Part shown: positions 1 through 7,447 of the stretch, in pieces
Numbering within the stretch: position 1 is the stretch's first letter
Layout of the letters: each line of letters starts with the position of its first letter
Source of the DNA: an uncultured Ideonella sp.
GTDB lineage: Bacteria; Pseudomonadota; Gammaproteobacteria; Burkholderiales; Burkholderiaceae
Assembly (NCBI GenBank): GCA_946479475.1
Contig: CAMLGG010000212.1
Span: 1 to 9,158 of the forward strand
DNA length: 9,158 bases
Direction: 5' to 3'
Notes under the pieces: model-generated
Database searches by the model: none
What the model was told of the DNA's origin: nothing
What the model saw: only the letters and a program-made list of their open reading frames with translations
Made by a program: the position numbers and the translations under genes

Positions 1-14
1 GGTCCGCTGCGCGA

Positions 15-48
15 GCCCCCTCGGGGGGCAGCCCCCTGGCAAGGGGGC
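15..48. repeat. Tandem G/C-tract hairpins downstream of fabI, probable dispersed intergenic repeat
   Basis: Two adjacent perfect inverted repeats are visible. Positions 15-20 (GCCCCC) pair with 24-29 (GGGGGC) around a 3-base loop, and 31-36 (GCCCCC) pair with 43-48 (GGGGGC) around a 6-base loop. They start 7 bases past the fabI stop codon, so in the fabI transcript they form 3'-end stem-loops that could block exonucleases or slow polymerase. No T tract follows on the minus strand, so this is not a canonical intrinsic terminator. From memory, similar G/C-tract intergenic elements recur in Burkholderiales genomes; that is recollection and was not checked here. The element may continue past the left edge of the window. 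Confidence 0.55.
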
Positions 49-55
49 GTGGGGG

Positions 56-841
56 TCAAGGAACCTCGCCCATCATGACCTGGCTGAAGCCGCCGTCGAC
101 GTAGGTGATCTCGGCGGTCACGCCGGCCGCCAGGTCAGACAGCAGGAAGGCGGCGACGTTGCCGACATCCTCGATCGTCACGTTGCGACGCAGCGGCGCA
201 TTCTTGGAGAACACCTCCAGCAGCTTGCCGAAGCCCTTGATCCCGGAAGCCGCCAGCGTCTTGATCGGGCCCGCCGAAATGCCGTTGACCCGCAGGCCCT
301 TGGGCCCGAGGTTGGCGGCCAGGTAGCGCACGCTGGCCTCCAGCGAGGCCTTGGCGAGGCCCATGGTGTTGTAGGCCGGGACCGCCCGGACGGCGCCCAG
401 GTAGCTCAGGGTGAGCAGGGCGGCGTTGGGCCGCAGGGTGGGCAGGGCGGCCTTGGCCATCGCCGGGAAGCTGTAGGCCGAGATGTCGTGGGCGATGCGG
501 AAGTTCTCGCGCGTGAGCCCATCGAGGAATTCGCCGGCGATCGCCTCGCGCGGGGCGAAGCCGATGGAGTGGACGAAGCCGTCGAAGCCCTCCGGCCAGG
601 CGGCCTGGAGATCGGCGAACAGGCGATCGATGGCGGCGTCGTCCCCCACGTCGCAGTCGAACACCAGCTTGGAGTCGAACTCGGCGGCGAACTCGGTGAT
701 CCGGTCCTTGAAGCGCTCGCCCACGTAGCTGAACGCGAGTTCGGCTCCCTCGCGACGGCAGGCCTGCGCGATGCCGTAGGCGATGGAGCGGTTGGACAGC
801 AGGCCGGTGATCAGAAGGCGCTTGCCGGCGAGAAAACCCAT
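56..841 (-). CDS. fabI: Enoyl-[acyl-carrier-protein] reductase (NADH), FabI type
   Basis: This 261-residue protein, close to the 262 residues of the E. coli enzyme, reduces trans-2-enoyl-ACP to acyl-ACP with NADH. This is the last step of each cycle of type II fatty acid elongation in the cytoplasm. It is a short-chain dehydrogenase/reductase fold of the divergent FabI kind. The nucleotide-binding loop [11 protein letters not shown] spans residues 13-23, and HSIGFAP 91-97 contains Gly94, the counterpart of E. coli Gly93. The catalytic Tyr-X6-Lys pair is Tyr157 and Lys164, with Tyr147 in SYLG as the second tyrosine. [17 protein letters not shown] (188-204) contributes to the substrate loop. 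Gly94, Met160 and Phe204, positions where triclosan-resistance changes occur in E. coli, carry the usual residues. The ATG start has GGAGA five bases upstream (complement of 846-850). The gene is divergent from rimP, and I could not identify its promoter with confidence. Confidence 0.96.
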   Translation of the reverse strand: MGFLAGKRLLITGLLSNRSIAYGIAQACRREGAELAFSYVGERFKDRITEFAAEFDSKLVFDCDVGDDAAIDRLFADLQAAWPEGFDGFVHSIGFAPREAIAGEFLDGLTRENFRIAHDISAYSFPAMAKAALPTLRPNAALLTLSYLGAVRAVPAYNTMGLAKASLEASVRYLAANLGPKGLRVNGISAGPIKTLAASGIKGFGKLLEVFSKNAPLRRNVTIEDVGNVAAFLLSDLAAGVTAEITYVDGGFSQVMMGEVP

Positions 842-903
842 GCGGTCTCCGGTTCGGGTGTTGAAATGATGGCCGGCATTCTCGCACCTTTGCCCTGCGC
901 GCC

Positions 904-932
904 TTGCAGGTACGCCTCTTGCAGGCTATAAT
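904..932 (+). promoter_or_regulatory. Sigma-70 type promoter for the rimP-nusA-infB operon
   Basis: A perfect -10 hexamer TATAAT lies at 927-932. A weaker -35 match TTGCAG lies at 904-909, with the ideal 17-base spacer. There is no extended -10 TG. The expected transcription start is about 938-941, giving a leader of roughly 85 bases before the rimP ATG at 1024. The octamer CTTGCAGG occurs at 903-910, over the -35, and again at 918-925, just before the -10. The promoter points away from fabI and toward the ribosome-biogenesis genes. The call is by consensus match only; the start site is inferred. Confidence 0.75.
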
Positions 933-958
933 TCCCCTTTCACACACTTGCGTGTAAG

Positions 959-987
959 TGGGCGGATTCATCCAGCCCATTTTTTTT
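959..987 (+). terminator. Intrinsic terminator in the rimP leader, probable attenuator
   Basis: The 5' arm TGGGCGGA (959-966) pairs with TCC (971-973) and GCCCA (975-979). This gives an 8-base-pair stem with one bulged A (974) and a TTCA loop (967-970). Eight consecutive T follow at 980-987. This is a textbook Rho-independent terminator on the plus strand. It lies about 20-30 bases after the predicted transcription start and 37 bases before rimP, so it must be read through to express the operon. A second small hairpin, CACTT/AAGTG (945-949 with 956-960), shares two bases with the terminator stem and could compete with it. Leader terminators upstream of rimP-nusA have been described bioinformatically in gammaproteobacteria; that this one is a homologous attenuator is inference. 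Confidence 0.8.
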
Positions 988-1005
988 GCGTGGGTGTTTT
1001 GTTTC

Positions 1006-1011
1006 AGGGGA
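1006..1011 (+). promoter_or_regulatory. Ribosome binding site of rimP
   Basis: AGGGGA at 1006-1011 is the only good Shine-Dalgarno match in the leader. It supports the ATG at 1024, although the 12-base gap is longer than usual. It also rules against the upstream in-frame GTG at 958, which lies at the terminator stem and has no such site before it. The site belongs to a 9-base inverted repeat: AATTCCCCT at 930-938 is the exact reverse complement of 1006-1014. Confidence 0.65.
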
Positions 1012-1023
1012 ATTCATCACCAG

Positions 1024-1572
1024 ATGAGCTGGAGCCAGGCCGTCGAGAAGACGGTGACCGGATTGGGTTATGAACTCGTCGATGTCGAGCGATCGGCAGG
1101 CGGGTTGCTTCGCGTCTACATCGACCGGGTGCCCGGTCGTGCCTATCCGACGGGTGAGCACGAGTTCGTCACCGTCGAGGATTGCGAGGCCGTCACCCGG
1201 CAGCTCCAGTACGTGCTCGAGGTCGAGAACGTCGACTACGCCCGGCTCGAGGTGTCCTCCCCGGGCCTCGACCGCCCGCTCAAGCGCCCCGAGGATTACG
1301 CCCGATTCGCTGGCCACCAGGTGCAGATCACGCTGAAGCTGCCGTTCCAGGGCCGCAAGAAGTTCCAGGGCGTGCTGCATCCCGCGACCGAGGGCTCGGG
1401 ATGGCAATTGGTATTCAACGATGGCAAGGTCGACCAGGTGCTCGACTTTGCCTTCGAAGAGGTTCGCGAGGCCCGGCTGGTGCCGGTGCTCGATTTCAAG
1501 GGGCGCCGTGGCAAGGGCGACCCGACCGGCAGGCAGTCGGCCGGCGAAACTGACGGAGGTCAACAACAATGA
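1024..1572 (+). CDS. rimP: Ribosome maturation factor RimP
   Basis: RimP binds the 30S subunit during assembly and promotes its maturation. The predicted protein has 182 residues. The N-terminal alpha/beta domain (about 1-85) includes the family signature [10 protein letters not shown] at 78-87. The C-terminal SH3-like barrel follows at about 88-158. A hydrophilic, Gly/Arg-rich tail of about 24 residues ends the protein and looks lineage-specific. I chose the ATG at 1024 because homologous RimP proteins begin just before the conserved segment [14 protein letters not shown] (11-24). The reading frame stays open upstream to a GTG at 958, but that version would translate the leader terminator and add 22 residues unlike the family. 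The stop codon overlaps the nusA start by four bases (ATGA), so translation of the two is probably coupled. It is the first gene of the operon. Confidence 0.93.
   Translation: MSWSQAVEKTVTGLGYELVDVERSAGGLLRVYIDRVPGRAYPTGEHEFVTVEDCEAVTRQLQYVLEVENVDYARLEVSSPGLDRPLKRPEDYARFAGHQVQITLKLPFQGRKKFQGVLHPATEGSGWQLVFNDGKVDQVLDFAFEEVREARLVPVLDFKGRRGKGDPTGRQSAGETDGGQQQ
1555..1560 (+). promoter_or_regulatory. Ribosome binding site of nusA inside rimP
   Basis: GGAGGT lies in the last codons of rimP, eight bases before the nusA ATG. It is a near-perfect Shine-Dalgarno sequence, so nusA can initiate efficiently by itself as well as through coupling at the ATGA overlap. Confidence 0.8.
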
Positions 1573-3059
1573 ACCGCGAAATGCTGATGTTGGTGGATGC
1601 GATCTCGCGCGAGAAGAGCGTCGAGCGCGATGTGGTGTTCGGTGCCGTCGAGGCGGCGCTGGCCCAGGCCACCAAGAAGCTGCACGGTGGCGAGGTCGAC
1701 ATCCGTGTCACCGTCGACCGCGAAACCGGCGAATACGAGACCTTCCGCCGCTGGCACGTCGTGCCTGACGAGGCCGGCCTGCAGATCCCGGATGCCGAGA
1801 TCCTGCTGTTCGAGGCCAAGGAGCAGATCGACGACATCGAGGTCGACGACTACATCGAGGAGCCGATCGAGTCGGTGCCCATCGGCCGCATCGGCGCCCA
1901 GGCCGCCAAGCAGGTCATCCTGCAGAAGATCCGCGACGCCGAGCGCGAGCAGCTGCTCAACGACTTCCTCTCGCGCGGCGAGAAGATCTTCGTCGGCACC
2001 GTCAAGCGCCTGGACAAGGGCGACATCATCGTCGAGTCGGGCCGGGTCGAAGGCCGCCTGAAGCGCAACGAGATGATCCCGAAGGAGAACCTCCGTTCGG
2101 GCGACCGGGTCCGCGCCTTCATCGCCGGCATCGACACCGCCGCGCGCGGCCCGCAGATCATGCTCTCGCGCTCCGCGCCGGGCTTCATGGTCGAGCTGTT
2201 CGCGCAGGAGGTGCCCGAGATCGAGCAGGGCCTGCTGGAGATCAAGAGCTGCGCCCGCGACCCTGGCTCTCGGGCCAAGATCGCCGTCGTCTCGCACGAC
2301 AAGCGGGTCGACCCGATCGGCACCTGCGTGGGCGTTCGCGGCTCGCGCGTGACGGCCGTCACCAACGAGCTCGCCGGCGAGCGGGTCGACATCGTGCTGT
2401 GGTCCGAGGACCCGGCGCAGTTCGTGATCGGCGCGCTGGCGCCGGCCAACGTGCAGTCCATCGTCGTCGACGAGGAGAAGCACGCGATGGACGTGGTGGT
2501 CGACGAGGAGAACCTCGCCATCGCCATCGGTCGTGGCGGGCAGAACGTTCGCCTGGCCTCCGAGCTGACCGGCTGGCGCATCAACATCATGACGGCCGAG
2601 GAATCGGCGGCCAAGCAGGCCGAGGAATCCGGCTCGATCCGCAAGCTGTTCGTCGAGAAGCTCGACGTCGACGAGGAGGTCGCCGACATCCTCATCGAGG
2701 AAGGCTTCACCAGCCTCGAGGAAGTGGCCTACGTGCCGCTGCAGGAGATGCTGGAGATCGAAGGCTTCGACGAAGACACCGTCAGCGAACTGCGCAACCG
2801 CGCCAAGGATGCGCTGCTGACGATGGAAATCGCCCGCGAGGAGAAGGTCGAGGAGGTCTCGCAGGACCTGCGCGACCTCGAATTCGAAGGCAAGGGCCTG
2901 CTCCCCGAGCTGATCGCCAAGCTGGCCGACGGTGGCGTGCACACGCGCGACGACCTGGCTGACCTGGCGGTCGACGAACTCATCGAGATGACCGGCGTGG
3001 ATGACGCGCAGGCCAAGGCGCTGATCATGAAGGCGCGTGAACACTGGTTCAACGCCTGA
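1569..3059 (+). CDS. nusA: Transcription termination/antitermination factor NusA
   Basis: NusA binds RNA polymerase and modulates pausing, intrinsic and Rho-dependent termination, and rRNA antitermination. The 496-residue product matches the 495 of E. coli and shows the full proteobacterial domain order. The N-terminal RNA polymerase-binding domain covers about 1-130 and the S1 domain about 135-200. The first KH domain, with GVRG at 255-258, covers about 230-300. The second, with GRGG at 321-324 in [17 protein letters not shown], covers about 303-345. Two acidic C-terminal repeats (AR1 about 357-422, AR2 about 434-494) follow. The segment [12 protein letters not shown] (229-240) before KH1 is almost identical to E. 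coli. The start overlaps the rimP stop and has a strong ribosome binding site. In E. coli NusA affects expression of its own operon; the terminator in this operon's leader makes similar feedback plausible but unproven. Confidence 0.97.
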   Translation: MNREMLMLVDAISREKSVERDVVFGAVEAALAQATKKLHGGEVDIRVTVDRETGEYETFRRWHVVPDEAGLQIPDAEILLFEAKEQIDDIEVDDYIEEPIESVPIGRIGAQAAKQVILQKIRDAEREQLLNDFLSRGEKIFVGTVKRLDKGDIIVESGRVEGRLKRNEMIPKENLRSGDRVRAFIAGIDTAARGPQIMLSRSAPGFMVELFAQEVPEIEQGLLEIKSCARDPGSRAKIAVVSHDKRVDPIGTCVGVRGSRVTAVTNELAGERVDIVLWSEDPAQFVIGALAPANVQSIVVDEEKHAMDVVVDEENLAIAIGRGGQNVRLASELTGWRINIMTAEESAAKQAEESGSIRKLFVEKLDVDEEVADILIEEGFTSLEEVAYVPLQEMLEIEGFDEDTVSELRNRAKDALLTMEIAREEKVEEVSQDLRDLEFEGKGLLPELIAKLADGGVHTRDDLADLAVDELIEMTGVDDAQAKALIMKAREHWFNA

Positions 3060-3115
3060 TCCGCCACCCCGACGCGCCCACGAGATACCGGCATCAAGAT
3101 CAAGGAATTCAACAC

Positions 3116-6040
3116 ATGGCAGTGACCACCGTCGCCCAACTCGCCACGGAGCTCAACCGGCCCGCGGCGACGCTGCTCGAGCAGCTGAAGTCGGCCGGCG
3201 TCGCCAAGAAGTCGCCGGACGATTCGCTGACCGAGTCCGACAAGGAACGTCTGCTCGACTTCCTGCGCAGCTCGCACGGCACCGCTGGCGGCGACCGCAA
3301 GAAGATCACGCTGACCCGCAAGTCGACCAGCGAGATCAAGCAGGCCGACGCCTCCGGCAAGGCGCGCACCATCCAGGTGGAGGTGCGCAAGAAGCGCGTC
3401 TTCGTGAAGCGCGATGACGTCCCCGGCTCCGCCCAGGAAGAGGAAGCCGTGCCCGCCACTCCCGCGATCGACGAGGCCGAACTGGCCCGCCGCGAGGAAG
3501 AGGCGCGCCGCCAGGCCGAGCTCATCCGCCGCCAGGAAGAGGAACTCGCCGAGAAGCGGCGCCAGCGCGAGGAGCGTGAGGAGCGCGAGCGCGCCGAGCG
3601 CGAGGCGGCGGAGCGCGCTGCAGCCGAGAAGGCCGCTGCCGAGAAGGCGGCGGCCGAGGCGGCCGCACAGGCCCAGGCGGCCCTCGCCAAGGCCGCCGCA
3701 GCAGCGCCCGCACCGGCGCCAGCGCCGGCTGCAGCTTCGGAGCCGGAGCCGGCCCCGGCGGCCGCCGCCCCTGCGCCCGCGCCGGCCGAGCCGGCACCGC
3801 CGCCCAAGCCCGCCCTGCGAGTGGTCAAGGCCGCCGATGTGGATGCGGACGAGAAGCAGCGACTGGCCGACCTGGAGAGGCGCCGCAAGGCTGCAGAGGC
3901 CGAGGCTGCCGCCATCCGCGACATGATGGCTCGCAAGAGCAAGGTCATGGTGGCGAAGAAGCCGGAGGAGCCGAAGCCGGCCGCCGACGCCGCTGCCAAG
4001 GAAGGCATCAAGGGCACGATCCACAAGGCCAAGGCCGCTCCGGGCGCTCCCGCGCCCGCCGGGACGACCGCCGCCGCAGGTGCCAAGCCGGGCGACAAGA
4101 AGTCGGTCAAGTCCGAGAAGCTGTCCTCCAGCTGGGCCGATGACGCCAAGAAGCGCGGCGCCGCGCCCAAGGGCCGCACCGACACGGCCGCCGGCCGCCC
4201 GGGCTGGCGCGCTCCGCGCGGCGGCCGCCGCGGCGATGCTCGCGAAGGTTCTTCCAGCTTCCAGGCTCCGACCGAACCGGTGATCCAGGAGGTCCACATC
4301 CCCGAGACCATCTCGGTGGCGGACCTGGCCCACAAGATGTCGGTCAAGGCCTCCGAGGTCATCAAGCAGCTGATGAAGCTGGGCCAGATGGTCACCATCA
4401 ACCAGCAGCTGGACCAGGAGACCGCGATGATCCTGGTCGAGGAGATGGGCCACAAGGCCCTGGCCGCCAAGCTGGACGACCCGGAAGCCTTCTCCGAGGA
4501 GGAGCAGGCCGCGGCCGCCGCAGGCGAGCTGTTGCCGCGCGCGCCGGTCGTGACCGTCATGGGCCACGTCGACCACGGCAAGACCTCGCTGCTGGACTAC
4601 ATCCGCCGGGCCCGCGTCGCCGCGGGCGAGGCGGGTGGCATCACCCAGCACATCGGGGCCTACCACGTGGACACCCCGCGCGGCATGATCACCTTCCTCG
4701 ACACCCCGGGCCACGCGGCGTTCACCGCCATGCGGGCACGCGGCGCGAAGGCGACCGACATCGTCATCCTGGTGGTGGCCGCCGACGACGGCGTCATGCC
4801 GCAGACCAAGGAAGCGATCCACCATGCCAAGGCGGCGGGCGTGCCCATCGTCGTGGCCATGAACAAGATCGACAAGCCTGACGCCAACCCCGAGCGCGTG
4901 AAGAGCGAACTGGTGGCCGAGCAGGTCGTGCCCGAGGAGTTCGGCGGCGATTCGCCCTTCGTGGCGGTTTCCGCCAAGACCGGCCAGGGCATCGACGACC
5001 TGCTGGAGCAGGTGCTCCTGCAGGCGGAGGTGCTCGAACTGACGGCGCCAGTCGACGCGATGGCCAAGGGCCTGGTGATCGAAGCCCGGCTGGACAAGGG
5101 CCGCGGCCCGGTGGCCACGGTGCTGGTGCAGTCCGGCACGCTCAAGCGTGGCGATGTGGTCCTGGCCGGTGCGAGCTACGGTCGCGTGCGCGCCATGCTG
5201 GACGAGGACGGCAAGAACTCCGCCGAGGCCGGCCCCTCCATCCCGGTGGAGATCCAGGGCCTGACCGAGGTGCCGCAGGCCGGCGACGACTTCATGGTCC
5301 TGTCCGACGAGCGGCGTGCGCGCGAGATCGCCACCTTCCGCCAGGGCAAGTACCGCGACGTGAAGCTGGCCAAGCAGCAGGCCGCCAAGCTGGAGAACAT
5401 GTTCGAGAACATGGGCGAAGGCCAGGCGCAGACCCTGCCGCTGATCATCAAGGCCGACGTGCAGGGCTCGCAGGAGGCCTTGGCCACCTCGCTGCTCAAG
5501 CTGTCGACCGACGAGGTCAAGGTGCAGATCGTGCACGCCGCGGTGGGTGGCATCAGCGAGTCGGACGTCAACCTGGCGATCGCCTCCAAGGCCATCATCA
5601 TCGGCTTCAACACCCGGGCCGATGCCGGTGCGCGCAAGCTGGCCGAGGGCAACGGTGTCGACATCCGCTACTACAACATCATCTACGACGCGGTGGATGA
5701 GGTGAAGGCGGCGATGAGCGGCATGCTGGCCCCCGAGCAGCGCGAGGAGGCACTGGGCACGGCCGAGATCCGCAAGGTGTTCGTGGCCTCCAAGATCGGC
5801 ACGGTGGCCGGGTCGATGGTCACCTCGGGCATGGTCCGCCGCGGCGCGAAGTTCCGCTTGCTGCGCGAGAACATCGTCATCTACACCGGCGAGGTCGAAT
5901 CGGTCCGCCGCGAGAAGGACGATGTCCGCGAAGTCAAGGAAGGCTTCGAGTGCGGTATCAAGCTGAAAAACTACAACGACATTGCCGAGGGCGACCAGCT
6001 CGAGTTCTTCGAAGTCAAGGAGGTCGCCCGCACGCTGTAA
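3116..6040 (+). CDS. infB: Translation initiation factor IF-2
   Basis: IF2 is the GTPase that brings fMet-tRNA to the 30S subunit and promotes subunit joining. The protein has 974 residues, longer than the 890 of E. coli. Residues 1-55 form the first IF2 N-terminal domain, and about 63-100 the basic IF2-associated segment. A charged helical stretch (about 120-195), Ala/Pro-rich linker (196-230) and second charged helix (240-275) follow. An Arg/Gly-rich patch (364-376) precedes a second IF2_N-type domain (about 396-450). The G domain has GHVDHGKTS at 483-491 (P-loop), GITQH at 508-512 (switch I), DTPGH at 529-533, NKID at 583-586 and SAK at 619-621. Domains II, III and the C-terminal initiator-tRNA-binding domain fill 650-974. 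The start has AAGGA nine bases upstream (3102-3106). It lies 56 bases after nusA and is followed by an intrinsic terminator. Confidence 0.97.
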   Translation: MAVTTVAQLATELNRPAATLLEQLKSAGVAKKSPDDSLTESDKERLLDFLRSSHGTAGGDRKKITLTRKSTSEIKQADASGKARTIQVEVRKKRVFVKRDDVPGSAQEEEAVPATPAIDEAELARREEEARRQAELIRRQEEELAEKRRQREEREERERAEREAAERAAAEKAAAEKAAAEAAAQAQAALAKAAAAAPAPAPAPAAASEPEPAPAAAAPAPAPAEPAPPPKPALRVVKAADVDADEKQRLADLERRRKAAEAEAAAIRDMMARKSKVMVAKKPEEPKPAADAAAKEGIKGTIHKAKAAPGAPAPAGTTAAAGAKPGDKKSVKSEKLSSSWADDAKKRGAAPKGRTDTAAGRPGWRAPRGGRRGDAREGSSSFQAPTEPVIQEVHIPETISVADLAHKMSVKASEVIKQLMKLGQMVTINQQLDQETAMILVEEMGHKALAAKLDDPEAFSEEEQAAAAAGELLPRAPVVTVMGHVDHGKTSLLDYIRRARVAAGEAGGITQHIGAYHVDTPRGMITFLDTPGHAAFTAMRARGAKATDIVILVVAADDGVMPQTKEAIHHAKAAGVPIVVAMNKIDKPDANPERVKSELVAEQVVPEEFGGDSPFVAVSAKTGQGIDDLLEQVLLQAEVLELTAPVDAMAKGLVIEARLDKGRGPVATVLVQSGTLKRGDVVLAGASYGRVRAMLDEDGKNSAEAGPSIPVEIQGLTEVPQAGDDFMVLSDERRAREIATFRQGKYRDVKLAKQQAAKLENMFENMGEGQAQTLPLIIKADVQGSQEALATSLLKLSTDEVKVQIVHAAVGGISESDVNLAIASKAIIIGFNTRADAGARKLAEGNGVDIRYYNIIYDAVDEVKAAMSGMLAPEQREEALGTAEIRKVFVASKIGTVAGSMVTSGMVRRGAKFRLLRENIVIYTGEVESVRREKDDVREVKEGFECGIKLKNYNDIAEGDQLEFFEVKEVARTL

Positions 6041-6049
6041 GGCGGCCGG

Positions 6050-6099
6050 TCCCTCGCGTAAGGGAAACCCCGCCGGAGCCGGCGGGGTTTCTTGCTTTT
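6050..6099 (+). terminator. Strong intrinsic terminator between infB and rbfA
   Basis: Positions 6065-6076 (AAACCCCGCCGG) are exactly complementary to 6079-6090. The stem is about 11 base pairs with a GAGC loop once the tightest pair is left open. The stem ends in TTT and runs into TTTCTTGCTTTT at 6088-6099. A smaller perfect hairpin, TCCCT/AGGGA (6050-6054 with 6061-6065), abuts it on the 5' side. This has the structure of a Rho-independent terminator on the plus strand, yet rbfA begins 14 bases later on the same strand. It may terminate a fraction of transcripts after infB, or act as a 3'-end or processing element. I see no clear new promoter between it and rbfA. Confidence 0.85.
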
Positions 6100-6113
6100 G
6101 ACGAGCACCCACG

Positions 6114-6494
6114 ATGAGACACAAGAAGAGCATCCCCAACCGCAGCCACCGCGTGGCCGACCAGATCCAGCGCGACGTCGCCGAGCTCATCCGCGAGCTC
6201 AAGGATCCGCGCATCGGCATGGTCACGATCAACGCGGTCGAGGTCACGCCCGACTATGCGCATGCCACCGTGTTCTTCTCCTTGCTGGTGGGCAATCCGC
6301 AGGAGTGCGAGGCCGGGCTGAATGAAGCTGCCGGCTACATCCGCAATGGCCTGTTCAAGCGCCTTGCGATCCATACGGTGCCGACGCTGCATTTCAAGTT
6401 CGACCAGACCACCGAGCGCGCAGCCGAGTTGAGCTCGCTGATCCAGCGGGCCAACGCCACGCGCGCCAAGGACGACGAAGAGAAGGGTCCATGA
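6114..6494 (+). CDS. rbfA: 30S ribosome-binding factor RbfA
   Basis: RbfA is a small KH-fold protein that binds the 30S subunit near the 16S rRNA 5' region and helps late maturation and cold adaptation. The predicted protein has 126 residues, a typical length. Family features in order are the N-terminal helix with [17 protein letters not shown] (13-29), the KDPRIG turn (30-35), the strand [14 protein letters not shown] (42-55), and the helix-kink-helix region around AAG (72-74) in [30 protein letters not shown] (87-103) follows, then a charged tail. The ATG at 6114 fits the family start, but no good Shine-Dalgarno is visible; the T tract of the terminator ends only 14 bases upstream. Its last four bases overlap the truB start. 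With rimP in the same operon, two 30S maturation factors are co-encoded. Confidence 0.95.
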   Translation: MRHKKSIPNRSHRVADQIQRDVAELIRELKDPRIGMVTINAVEVTPDYAHATVFFSLLVGNPQECEAGLNEAAGYIRNGLFKRLAIHTVPTLHFKFDQTTERAAELSSLIQRANATRAKDDEEKGP

Positions 6495-7447
6495 CGCCAC
6501 CCCAGCGCCATCGCCAGCCTCGCCGCGCCCTGCACGGCGTGTTGTTGCTCGACAAGCCGGTGGGCCTGTCGAGCAACGACGCGCTGCAGAAGGCCAAGCG
6601 CCTTTACCGGGCCGAGAAGGCGGGGCACACGGGCACGCTCGATCCGCTGGCCTCGGGCTTGCTGCCGATCTGCTTCGGCGCGGCCACCAAGTTTTCGCAG
6701 GTCAGCCTGGATGCGGACAAGGCCTACACCGCCGTGCTGCGGCTCGGCCAGCGCACGGCCGGCGGCGACCGCGAGGGCGAGGTGATCGAGGAGCGCCCCG
6801 TCCAGGTGACACGAGCGCAGCTGGAAGCCACCTGCGCCGCCTTCGTGGGCGAGATCGACCAGATCCCGCCCATGCACTCGGCCCTGAAGAAGGATGGCAA
6901 GGCGCTGTACGAGTACGCCCGCGCCGGCATCGAGGTCGAGCGCGAAGCGCGCCGGGTCACGATTCACTGCATCGACATCATCGGGTGGGACGATGCCGCC
7001 CTGGAATTGACCATCGCCGTGCGCTGCAGCAAGGGCACCTACATCCGCACCCTGGCCGAGGACATAGGCGAGCGCCTCGGCTGCGGGGCCCACCTGGCCT
7101 CGCTGCGCCGTACAGCCACCGGCGCATTGACCCTCGCCGGCGCCATCACGCTGGATGCCCTGGCCGAGCTCGACGAACCTGCCCGCGACGCCTTGCTCCA
7201 CCCGCCGGACTGCCTGCTCGGCGACTGGCCGCTGCTGCGGCTGGCGTCGGGCGAGGCCGCGCGGTTCCTCTCGGGCCTGCGCCGCCGGGTGAACGAGCCG
7301 GACCGCGAAGCGGTCCGCGTCTACGGCCCCGAACCCGCCGCCTTCCTCGGCAGCGCCCACATCACCGCCGGCGAATTGATCGCCGACCGCCTGCTGAGCC
7401 CGACCGAGGTGCAGGCCCTGATCCAGATTCTCGAGAGCACGACATGA
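6491..7447 (+). CDS. truB: tRNA pseudouridine(55) synthase TruB
   Basis: TruB converts uridine 55 in the T-loop of elongator tRNAs to pseudouridine and also acts as a tRNA-folding chaperone. The product has 318 residues, near the 314 of E. coli. The catalytic motif [12 protein letters not shown] is at 45-56, with Asp51 as the nucleophile and His46 as the T-loop contact. Tyr79 in KAYTA (77-81) is the conserved active-site tyrosine. [20 protein letters not shown] (178-197) carries the conserved Arg186. A C-terminal PUA-like region covers about 245-318. The start overlaps rbfA by ATGA, with purine-rich sequence (AGAAGGG, 6481-6487) just before it. Its stop overlaps the typA start in the same way. 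The short Arg/Pro-rich N-terminus (1-13) precedes the usual start of homology at [10 protein letters not shown] (16-25). Confidence 0.96.
   Translation: MTPPQRHRQPRRALHGVLLLDKPVGLSSNDALQKAKRLYRAEKAGHTGTLDPLASGLLPICFGAATKFSQVSLDADKAYTAVLRLGQRTAGGDREGEVIEERPVQVTRAQLEATCAAFVGEIDQIPPMHSALKKDGKALYEYARAGIEVEREARRVTIHCIDIIGWDDAALELTIAVRCSKGTYIRTLAEDIGERLGCGAHLASLRRTATGALTLAGAITLDALAELDEPARDALLHPPDCLLGDWPLLRLASGEAARFLSGLRRRVNEPDREAVRVYGPEPAAFLGSAHITAGELIADRLLSPTEVQALIQILESTT

Noticed and set aside
928..957. A possible minus-strand fabI promoter (TTACAC, 18-base spacer, AATTAT)
   Set aside because: The -35 matches the consensus poorly and the -10 only partly, and both lie within the better-supported plus-strand promoter region. 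I could not place the fabI promoter.
135..980. A 281-codon minus-strand open frame overlapping fabI in another frame
   Set aside because: Arg/Pro-rich translation typical of an out-of-frame read of a GC-rich gene; FabI in the adjacent frame is unambiguous.
1560..3044. A 494-codon antisense open frame across nusA
   Set aside because: Same cause: it mirrors nusA codons, is rich in Asp, Leu, Val and His, and has no recognisable domain.
3060..3115. The nusA-infB gap as a site of regulatory structure
   Set aside because: Apart from the infB ribosome binding site at 3102-3106, I see no stable hairpin, T tract or promoter in it.
3923..3931. Internal ATG codons in infB (residues 270-271) as a start for a shorter IF2 isoform like that of E. 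coli
   Set aside because: No convincing Shine-Dalgarno sequence precedes them, so an isoform cannot be supported from the sequence.
2729..6247. A 1172-codon open frame on the minus strand opposite infB and the 3' end of nusA
   Set aside because: The sense strand encodes unmistakable IF2 and NusA with all motifs. The antisense frame is open because TTA, CTA and TCA codons are rare in this GC-rich coding sequence. Its translation is repetitive, rich in Gly, Leu, Arg and His, and resembles no family I know.
6335..7360. A 341-codon antisense open frame across truB
   Set aside because: A composition shadow of truB; the sense strand carries the catalytic TruB motifs and coupled overlaps.
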